Below, piece after piece: positions 51,082 through 57,361 of a stretch of DNA of 64,000 nucleotides. Within the stretch, counting starts at the first letter, position 1, and every line of letters begins with the position of its first letter. The position numbers and the translations under genes were made by a program. A model generated the notes under the pieces. It saw nothing but the letters and a program-made list of their open reading frames with translations. It ran no database searches and was not told the origin of the DNA. Origin of the DNA: CAZCTC01 sp964501335 (GTDB lineage: Bacteria; Chloroflexota; Anaerolineae; B4-G1; SLSP01); contig CAZCTC010000016.1 of the NCBI GenBank assembly GCA_964501335.1, positions 62,001 through 126,000 on the forward strand, given 5' to 3'.

Positions 51082-52350
51082 TCATGCCAGCGGTAACCAG
51101 AAATGAAATTGACTTCCGGGACAATGCTCTTCATCGCAGGCCGGGCTTTCCACCCAGATCCGCCCACCATGAGCCAATATAATACCTCGCACAATGACCA
51201 ACCCCAACCCAGGCCCGCCGCCTTTATATTGCGTCTTTCCCGAAGAATGAAAAGCCACTTCTCCCGTCTGATAAAACTTCTCAAAAATCAACTCATGGTC
51301 CGCCGGATCGATACCGATCCCGGTATCGCTGATCACAATCTCGACAAATCGGCCCTCTTCCCGGGTAATAGCCCGGCCTTCCACCGAAATGCGCCCACCG
51401 TCCGGCGTATATTTAATAGCATTGATAATCAAATGATAGAAAACCTTAAACAACAATTCCGCATCGCCCGGAACCTCCGGCAAAGTTTCCATATCATAGC
51501 AGGTCAAGGTCAGATTCCGTTCCTTTAGATCTGCCTCGAATTGAGCCAACAACGGTTCGATCATCTCACACAGTCGCACCGGTCGCCGGGACAGATAGAG
51601 CACATTGCTGTCGATCTTGGCAATATCCAGCATCAAATTGATGATCTCCCCCATCCGCTCCTGCCCCGTCGTAATCCCATCCAACGCTTCCCCCAACTTG
51701 GAATTGGCCTGACGTTCTTTTTCTAACATCCGTTCCAGAATAAAAAGATACCCCTTAAGCACCGTCAACGGCGTCCGCAATTCATGCGCCGCCACCTGAA
51801 TGAAATCCGACTTGGTGCGGTCCAGCTTCTCCAGCGCCTGATAGGCCTTTTCCAGATTCTCATTGATCGCCGCATTCTCAATTGCTACCGCCGCCTGATT
51901 GCCGAACAATGCCAGCGGAGGAAGCGCTTCCTGCTTAAACCGATTGGTAATGGTCCGGTTTTCCACATAAATCGCGCCCCGTATCTCACCGCGAGAAATC
52001 AACGGCACGCACATAATCGAACGTAACTGCAACATCATCACACTGCGGGCCGCGCTGAAATTAGGATCGTTCACAGCATCGCGTAAGATCAACGGTTGCC
52101 CCGAACTGATCACCTGATTCAACACCGACAGGCTGATCTGATCGCGAGCCTCTTCCAGCTCTTCCACCAATCCTCGTTTGATTCTAAAATCCAACTCACC
52201 GTTGGGTTGGATCAACACAACAAACCCTCGTTCCGCCCCAACCAGTTTGATGCCTTCATCCATAACATAGTTGAGCAACGGCACCAGAGCCCGCATTTCG
52301 GTCATCCGCCGGCTGACCTCCAGAATGTGCTGCAATGCATCGTCATCCAT
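51082..52350 (-). CDS. GAF-domain sensor histidine kinase
   Basis: A 422-residue soluble kinase: helical lead, GAF domain at about 20-165 (ERGFVVLIQPNGELDFRIKRG, CVPLISRGEIRGAIYVENR), HisKA with phospho-His in FIQVAAHELRTPLTVLKGYL near 195, and HATPase_c with NAIKYTPDGGRISV near 310, DTGIGIDPADHELIFEKFYQ and GPGLGLVIVRGI. I chose ATG 52350 because the promoter at 52442-52469 places the transcript start near 52435; an in-frame ATG at 52398 is possible. No response regulator is adjacent, so the partner is elsewhere, possibly the kinases downstream. Confidence 0.9.
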   Translation of the reverse strand: MDDDALQHILEVSRRMTEMRALVPLLNYVMDEGIKLVGAERGFVVLIQPNGELDFRIKRGLVEELEEARDQISLSVLNQVISSGQPLILRDAVNDPNFSAARSVMMLQLRSIMCVPLISRGEIRGAIYVENRTITNRFKQEALPPLALFGNQAAVAIENAAINENLEKAYQALEKLDRTKSDFIQVAAHELRTPLTVLKGYLFILERMLEKERQANSKLGEALDGITTGQERMGEIINLMLDIAKIDSNVLYLSRRPVRLCEMIEPLLAQFEADLKERNLTLTCYDMETLPEVPGDAELLFKVFYHLIINAIKYTPDGGRISVEGRAITREEGRFVEIVISDTGIGIDPADHELIFEKFYQTGEVAFHSSGKTQYKGGGPGLGLVIVRGIILAHGGRIWVESPACDEEHCPGSQFHFWLPLA

Positions 52351-52441
52351 AAAAATACCTCGTTTACTGCCCCGGGACCGGCCAGAGGATGGCCGCCCCA
52401 TCACCCCCCCCAACAATCCTACCTCACCGAAGTTTATATCC

Positions 52442-52469
52442 ATTATACTCTTGAGCATAGGATCGTCAA
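52442..52469 (-). promoter_or_regulatory. Promoter of the GAF histidine-kinase gene
   Basis: TTGACG and TATAAT with a 16-base spacer on the minus strand. An ATG overlapping the -10 box can therefore be excluded as a start. A divergent plus-strand TATACT at 52538-52543 may serve the DUF3795 gene. Confidence 0.65.
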
Positions 52470-52574
52470 AACGGTTAAAAACCACAAACCAAATAAGAAG
52501 TTTTTCTCCGACCGCTGGCCCCCACCCGATTTTCCGCTATACTCTTCCCCAACTCAACATCAAGGGGGCCTATC

Positions 52575-53081
52575 ATGATTCCTCCCGATAAAAAACTTGC
52601 CGCTGTCTGCGGCTTGTTCTGCCCCGGCTGTATCATTTACATCGGCGCTCACAGCACCCCGGAAGTTCGGGACGAACTCGAACGCCGCCGCGGCTACGCC
52701 CCCGGCACCATGCGCTGCGAAGGCTGCCGCTCTGATCACCGTTACAGCTATTGCAACAGTTGTAAACTCTACGCCTGCGCCGCCAACAAGGGAATCGACT
52801 TCTGCGGCACCTGTCCCGATTTCCCCTGTGCCGACTTCAAAGAATTCCAGTCCGCCCGCCCGCACCGCCTGGAACTCTACCCCGCCCAGAAACGCATCCG
52901 GGAAACCGGCTACGAAACCTGGTTCAAAGAGATGGAAGCCTATTATGCCTGCCCGCAATGCGGCACCCTCAACTCCGCCTATCACCCCGCCTGCCGTAAC
53001 TGCGGCGCCACCCCCTCCTGCCACTACGTCAAAGACCATCAGGATGAAATCCAGGCCTACCAAAGTAAAATAACTAAATAA
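52575..53081 (+). CDS. DUF3795 Cys-rich protein
   Basis: A 168-residue protein that opens with KLAAVCGLFCPGCIIYIG, the DUF3795 signature, followed by MRCEGCRSDH, YCNSCKLYACAANKG, CGTCPDFPCADF and a C-terminal zinc ribbon YACPQCGTLNSAYHPACRNCG. About 17 cysteines are likely to bind zinc or Fe-S. AAGGGGG precedes ATG. The family has no established function. Confidence 0.88.
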   Translation: MIPPDKKLAAVCGLFCPGCIIYIGAHSTPEVRDELERRRGYAPGTMRCEGCRSDHRYSYCNSCKLYACAANKGIDFCGTCPDFPCADFKEFQSARPHRLELYPAQKRIRETGYETWFKEMEAYYACPQCGTLNSAYHPACRNCGATPSCHYVKDHQDEIQAYQSKITK

Positions 53082-53082
53082 A

Positions 53083-53115
53083 CCTACTTGCTACGGTCTA
53101 CTTCTTGCCTACAAT
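53083..53115 (+). promoter_or_regulatory. Promoter inside a GTCTAC repeat
   Basis: TTGCTA and TACAAT with a 16-base spacer, 32 bases before the pentapeptide-protein ATG. The -35 box is part of a CTACTTGCTACGGTCTACTT repeat unit like those at 21211 and 36961. Confidence 0.55.
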
Positions 53116-53146
53116 ATAGAAATCCTTTCGCGTTTAAGGAGGACCT

Positions 53147-53890
53147 ATGACTGAAGAAGAAAACCGCACCGGAATGGAAACTTCCGAAGACAAATTCACC
53201 GCCGGCCTCAAACAACGCAACCTCTCCGGCCTGGATCTGAGCGGCAAAAATCTCGCCGGACAACGCCTGGCCGCCGTGCAGATGGCCAATGTCAACCTCA
53301 GCGAAGCCGACCTCTCCGGCGCCACCATGGCCGGCCTTGAAATGCCTAAAGCCAACCTCTCCGGAGCCAATCTGGCCGGCGCCAAAATGGCCGGAGTCGA
53401 CCTGGCCGGCAGCCTGCTCCGCAAAGCCCTCGTCACCGGCGCAAAACTGGCCGGCATCAACCTGGAAAAATCCGATCTCTCCGAAGCCAATCTCTCTAAC
53501 TCCATCCTCGCCGGCGTGAACCTGCGCCAGGCCGACCTCAGTCACGCCGACCTTTCCGGCCTGCGGGGCCAGGGGCTCAACCTGCAAGACGCCAATCTCA
53601 CCGGCGCCGATCTTTCCAACAGCCTGCTGCGCAATGTTAATGTAGCCAACGCGGATTTCACCGACGCCAAAACCGAAGGGGCCAAATCCCTCTTCGTCAA
53701 CTGGAAAGATGCCAAAGTCCAGCCGCCGGTCCTGCCGGAAGAACTGCCGGCCCCCGAACCGCCCCGCTGGGTCTTGCCCGTACTCCTCGGCCTTGCCGCC
53801 GTCGTCGTCTTCATGCTCTTCCGCAAAAAAATGCACAACTGCTGTCAGGAAGAAAACTGCTGCAAAGAAGGAAGTTGCCGCTGTAAGTAA
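53147..53890 (+). CDS. Pentapeptide-repeat protein with tail anchor and Cys-rich end
   Basis: A 247-residue protein. Residues about 20-175 are pentapeptide repeats (A(D/N)LSG-type: LSEADLSGATMAG, ANLSGANLAGAKMAG), forming a right-handed beta-helix. A Pro-rich linker and one membrane helix (WVLPVLLGLAAVVVFMLF near 212-230) follow. The last 17 residues contain six cysteines (NCCQEENCCKEGSCRC), an unusual ending that could bind metal. The repeats would face one side of the membrane as a scaffold. AAGGAGG precedes ATG. No partner evident. Confidence 0.85.
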   Translation: MTEEENRTGMETSEDKFTAGLKQRNLSGLDLSGKNLAGQRLAAVQMANVNLSEADLSGATMAGLEMPKANLSGANLAGAKMAGVDLAGSLLRKALVTGAKLAGINLEKSDLSEANLSNSILAGVNLRQADLSHADLSGLRGQGLNLQDANLTGADLSNSLLRNVNVANADFTDAKTEGAKSLFVNWKDAKVQPPVLPEELPAPEPPRWVLPVLLGLAAVVVFMLFRKKMHNCCQEENCCKEGSCRCK

Positions 53891-53894
53891 AATC

Positions 53895-54040
53895 GGGCTG
53901 GGAAGAGAGAATTTTTTGTTTATGTTTTGGCGCGCATAAGAATGCGCGCCAAAACATGGACTTTTTCCAGAGCCGCCCCGGCGACATGCCCTCTAATCTT
54001 CTCTGTGTTCTCTGTGCCTCTGTGGTGAAATCTCTTTTTC
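53895..54040 (-). repeat. Palindromic element copy 18 plus CACAGAG-type repeat
   Basis: Reverse orientation, lacking the right module: GGAAGAGAGAATTTTTTG, hairpin 53922-53957 (ATGTTTTGGCGCGCAT, loop AAGA), CTTTTTCCAGAGCCGCCCCG. It is followed by TCTCTGTGTTCTCTGTGCCT then CTGTGGTGAAATCTC. The 53891-54219 gap otherwise holds only a possible promoter. Confidence 0.75.
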
Positions 54041-54122
54041 ATTCCCCCGTTTCACAATTGACCCCATTTATTAACGAATTTCTAACACAACTTCCACATA
54101 TCCCTTACATAAAATTTCCAGA

Positions 54123-54151
54123 ATGTGATACACTAGAGCATAGGGTATAAT
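54123..54151 (+). promoter_or_regulatory. Possible che-cluster promoter
   Basis: A perfect TATAAT at 54146-54151 preceded by a poor -35 (ATGTGA at 17 bases), about 70 bases before the first cheW. A weak -35 could mean activator dependence. Confidence 0.35.
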
Positions 54152-54219
54152 ACTCTAACGATCTACCCTACTCATCTCTCTACCAGCTACCGGTACCCAA
54201 TATCAAACGAAGGTGCTAC

Positions 54220-54774
54220 ATGGAAGCCAGCAATAACTCTATCGATAAAACAGGATCGAGCCTTTACCGGGGAATCTCATTCCAGCTGGCTGACCGTGCC
54301 TACACCCTTCCGCTTGAATCCGTCGTCCAAATCATCCCCATGCTTAAACTGACCCCCCTGCCGCAGGCTCACCCCGCCATCGCCGGCGTGATGAACTTCC
54401 GCGGCCGTACCGTTCCCGTCATCGACATGCGCCGTTACCTGGCCCTTCCGGAACACCGCTACGAACTTCACACCCCCATCCTCCTGATCGAAGGCCGCCT
54501 GCGCACCCGTACGCAAACCATCGGACTGATTGTCGACGAAGTCCAGGAAGTCCTCGAAATCCCCCTGGAACGGATCGACGCGCTCTCCGAAATCCTCCCC
54601 GACGGCGTCGGTAAAATCCCGATGCTCTACGGTATGACGCACACCGTCAATGGGCCCCTCCTCCTCCTCAACCTGGCCCAACTGCTCGCCGCCGGACGCA
54701 CCGGCGATTGGGAAAACGTGCTGGCCGCTGCCGTTCCCCCCGCTCCGGCTCCCGAAGCCTTACCTCAGGAGTAA
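54220..54774 (+). CDS. cheW: CheW coupling protein 1
   Basis: A 184-residue CheW domain: FQLADRAYTLPLESVVQIIP, AGVMNFRGRTVPVIDMRRYL near 60, IGLIVDEVQEVLEIP near 105. It couples receptors to CheA. It opens the cluster cheW-cheR-cheW-mcp-cheA-cheY-cheB, in the position of WspB relative to a WspC-like CheR. A short Pro/Ala tail ends it; six bases separate it from cheR. Confidence 0.93.
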   Translation: MEASNNSIDKTGSSLYRGISFQLADRAYTLPLESVVQIIPMLKLTPLPQAHPAIAGVMNFRGRTVPVIDMRRYLALPEHRYELHTPILLIEGRLRTRTQTIGLIVDEVQEVLEIPLERIDALSEILPDGVGKIPMLYGMTHTVNGPLLLLNLAQLLAAGRTGDWENVLAAAVPPAPAPEALPQE

Positions 54775-54780
54775 GTAACC

Positions 54781-56310
54781 ATGGAACCCCGCCCGCCCCC
54801 CACACCGGCTCTGAGTTATGCCGATTATCTGCGCTTCAGCCAGCTGGCCCATCAGCTCTACGGGCTGAATTTCCCTGAAAAGCGCCGTGTGGATCTGGAA
54901 CAGGGCGTCAAACAGGCCTATGCCGCTTCGGGTTGCCACAGCCTGGACGAATATTATCAACGCCTCACAGACCCCGACCGGGGAAAAAGCCTCCGCCAAC
55001 AACTGGCCAACACCCTCACCATCGGAGAAAGCCACTTCTTCCGCGATGCCGGCCAGTTCAACGCCCTCTATGACCACGTCCTGCCCGAACTGATCGAACA
55101 GCGCCGCTCCCTGCGTATGCTGCGCATCTGGAGCGCCGGCTGCTCCAGCGGCGAAGAACCCTACTCCCTCGCCATCATGCTGCGCGAACTCATCCCCGAC
55201 ATCGACCAATGGACCATCACCATCCAGGGCACCGATATCAACTCCGGCGCCCTCGAACGGGCCCGCCGTGGCCTCTACAGCGAATGGGCCTTCCGGGAAA
55301 ACCGCGCCATCCAGTGGCGTAACCGTTACTTCCGCCCGGTCGATAAACATTACGAGCTGCTTCCCGAAATCCGCCGAATGGTTCACTTCATGCCGCTCAA
55401 TCTGGTCGAAGACGACTATCCCTCCCTGCGCACCAACACCACCTACCTCGACCTGATCATCTGCCGCAACGTCACCATCTATTTCACCCCCACCATCACC
55501 CGCCGCATCATTGAGCGCTTCTACGAAGCGCTGGTCGACGGCGGCTGGTTGATCGTCGGTCATTCCGAACATTCTTTACTCACCTACCGCCAGTTCCAGG
55601 CCCGCAACTTCACCAATGCCATCCTCTACCGGCGCATTCCTGCCACCGCCCCGCTCACCGACACCAGCCTTGATTGGCTGAACGAACCGGGGCCGGAACC
55701 GGACCCGGTCTGGCATCAACCGCTCCCCAAATTAAAGCTGGAAGCCGCTCTCCCCGATCTCCCTATCGAAGAGCCGCCTCTCCCCAAACCGGGCGAGCTG
55801 CTGTCCGAAGCCAAACGGCTGATAGAATCCCACCAATCCGAACAGGCCCGCACCCGCCTCATGCAGCTGGTCGAACAACATACCCACCAGATCGAAGCCA
55901 GCGCCCTGCTCGGACAGGTCAACGCCAACCTCGGCAACTGGAGCGAAGCCGAAAACTGGTGCCGCCAGGCCATCCGCCTCGACAACCTTGCCGAAAACCC
56001 CTACTACACCCTGGCCCTCATCTTAGAACATACCGGCCGCCTCGAAGAGGCCGTGCAATCCATGAAAAAAGTCGTCTATATCAACTCAGCTTCCATCCGC
56101 GGCCATTACGGCCTGGCCAACCTCTACAACGCCCAGGGAAAAATCCCCCAGGCCCTCAAAGCCCTGACAAATGTAGAGAAATTGCTCAGCGCCTGCCGCG
56201 ATAACGATACCATACCCGGCACCGACGGCATGACCGCCAACGCCCTGCGTCAGGCCGTCCAGCTCCATCAACAACAATGGAGCGCCGCCAATCCCGAAAA
56301 GAAAAATTAA
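54781..56310 (+). CDS. cheR: CheR methyltransferase with C-terminal TPRs (WspC-like)
   Basis: A 509-residue protein. The N-terminal CheR fold (about 10-280): TIGESHFFRDAGQF, IWSAGCSSGEEPYSLAIML (SAM site), IQGTDINSGALERARRG, DLIICRNVTIYF, GWLIVGHSEHS. TPR helices follow at about 345-480 (SALLGQVNANLGNWSEAENWCRQA, GHYGLANLYNAQGKIPQALKAL). It methylates receptor glutamates; the TPR extension matches WspC/FrzF-type CheR. AGGAG precedes ATG. Confidence 0.94.
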   Translation: MEPRPPPTPALSYADYLRFSQLAHQLYGLNFPEKRRVDLEQGVKQAYAASGCHSLDEYYQRLTDPDRGKSLRQQLANTLTIGESHFFRDAGQFNALYDHVLPELIEQRRSLRMLRIWSAGCSSGEEPYSLAIMLRELIPDIDQWTITIQGTDINSGALERARRGLYSEWAFRENRAIQWRNRYFRPVDKHYELLPEIRRMVHFMPLNLVEDDYPSLRTNTTYLDLIICRNVTIYFTPTITRRIIERFYEALVDGGWLIVGHSEHSLLTYRQFQARNFTNAILYRRIPATAPLTDTSLDWLNEPGPEPDPVWHQPLPKLKLEAALPDLPIEEPPLPKPGELLSEAKRLIESHQSEQARTRLMQLVEQHTHQIEASALLGQVNANLGNWSEAENWCRQAIRLDNLAENPYYTLALILEHTGRLEEAVQSMKKVVYINSASIRGHYGLANLYNAQGKIPQALKALTNVEKLLSACRDNDTIPGTDGMTANALRQAVQLHQQQWSAANPEKKN

Positions 56311-56317
56311 CAAAGGA

Positions 56318-56440
56318 AAAAAGCCCCTCTTTTCGGCGGCTTCAGAAAGCCGCCGAAAAGATGAAAAAATTTTTCTCTTCCTGCTTCGCACAGCGTGTCG
56401 ACCCTTACCGGGAAAAAACCTTTTGCGGGACGTTAAAAAT
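56318..56440 (+). repeat. Palindromic element copy 19, between cheR and cheW2
   Basis: AAAAAAGCCC, hairpin 56327-56362 (CTCTTTTCGGCGGCTT, loop CAGA), TTTTTCTCTTCCTGC, and right module CACAGCGTGTCGACCCTTAC to TTTTGCGGGACGTTAAAAA. The frame of the next cheW stays open through the whole element. Confidence 0.82.
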
Positions 56441-56483
56441 GCTCACCCTACAGGGATATAAAAAATGCGATGGAATTAGAGAA

Positions 56484-57080
56484 ATGACAGGTTCAACCGA
56501 ATTCGACCATAACGGCGCCTACGCCACGCCCCAGGAACTGATCGAACAGATCTGGCTCCAGCGGGCGCAGCAATTCGCCCGCGTCCCCCAGGAAGAAAAA
56601 GCCGGCGAACAACTGCCCCTTGTCGTCGCCCGCATGGGCCCCGAATATTACGGCCTCGAAGCCCGCTTCGTCTTCCGCATCCGTCCGGCCACCCAGATCG
56701 CCTACGTCCCCCGGGCCCCCGAATGGATCGCCGGCGTGACCCATGAACGCGGCCGCATCCTCTCCGTCATAGATCTCCAGCGTTTCTGGCAGCTGCCGAC
56801 CGATCCCGCAAGTGCCGTCAAACCCGAAGAAACCACCCTCATCCTGATCGAAACGCCGGAAATGGAACTGGCCCTGGTGACCGATGAAGTGCTGGCCGTG
56901 GCTCCCGTCCCCCTCAGCCGCATCCAATCGGCCCATGCCCCCCTGCGCGGCATCCCGGCCGCCACCATCCGCGGCGTCGTCAATCCCTGGGAAAACGGCC
57001 ATACCCTCATCGTCCTGGACCTCCAGGCCCTCCTGGCCGATGAACAGCTCAAAGTCCGCGAAATCATCACCCGTGGATAA
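56484..57080 (+). CDS. cheW: CheW coupling protein 2 (WspD-like)
   Basis: A 198-residue CheW with a helical N-terminal lead (TPQELIEQIWLQRAQQFAR) and then the CheW fold: EARFVFRIRPATQIAYVP, AGVTHERGRILSVIDLQRFW, LALVTDEVLAVAPVPL, AATIRGVVNPWENGHTLIVLDLQALL. ATG 56484 is chosen because everything upstream lies in the repeat element and does not look like CheW, although the frame is open back to 56277. A longer N-terminus made from repeat sequence cannot be excluded. Confidence 0.88.
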   Translation: MTGSTEFDHNGAYATPQELIEQIWLQRAQQFARVPQEEKAGEQLPLVVARMGPEYYGLEARFVFRIRPATQIAYVPRAPEWIAGVTHERGRILSVIDLQRFWQLPTDPASAVKPEETTLILIETPEMELALVTDEVLAVAPVPLSRIQSAHAPLRGIPAATIRGVVNPWENGHTLIVLDLQALLADEQLKVREIITRG

Positions 57081-57104
57081 AGCGGCAAGCCCGAAAAACA
57101 AGAG

Positions 57105-57226
57105 AAAGGAAAGCCCATTTTTGCGGCGGCTTTCTAAAACCGCCGCAAAAATGAATAAAAATAAATCTCTCTTCCCATCCAGCACGTCGCTTCAAGCTGC
57201 ACAAGTATCCTTTGCGGGACGCTAAG
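57105..57226 (+). repeat. Palindromic element copy 20
   Basis: AAAGGAAAGCCC, hairpin 57116-57153 (CATTTTTGCGGCGG and complement around CTTTCTAAAA), TCTCTCTTCCC, and right module GCACGTCGCTTCAAGC to CTTTGCGGGACGCTAA. Its last bases are the first bases of the MITE-like repeat that follows. Confidence 0.8.
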
Positions 57227-57306
57227 GGGTCGTAAAAGAATAACTTACCGATTTTTAAAGCGTTTTTCCCTGAAAATTCGGGAACTTATAAATTTACAGA
57301 CCCTAA
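57223..57306 (+). repeat. 85-bp MITE-like repeat, copy B
   Basis: TAAGGGGTCGTAAAAGAATA to TTATAAATTTACAGACCCTAA, the same ends and order as copy A at 29161-29245. Abuts element copy 20. Lies in the leader region of the mcp gene. Confidence 0.65.
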
Positions 57307-57361
57307 AAGGCGAATCGCATCGGTTAAAGAAAAAAATCCGCTATTTTTCACGGAGGCAAGC

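Noticed and set aside
50997..51284. Minus-strand frame overlapping the end of the GAF kinase
   Set aside because: It begins inside the kinase in another frame with no good ribosome site; probably chance despite a protein-like C-terminal stretch.
56277..56483. N-terminal extension of the second CheW
   Set aside because: The extension is element-derived sequence with no CheW character; ATG 56484 gives a normal domain. Kept as a finding because the frame is open.
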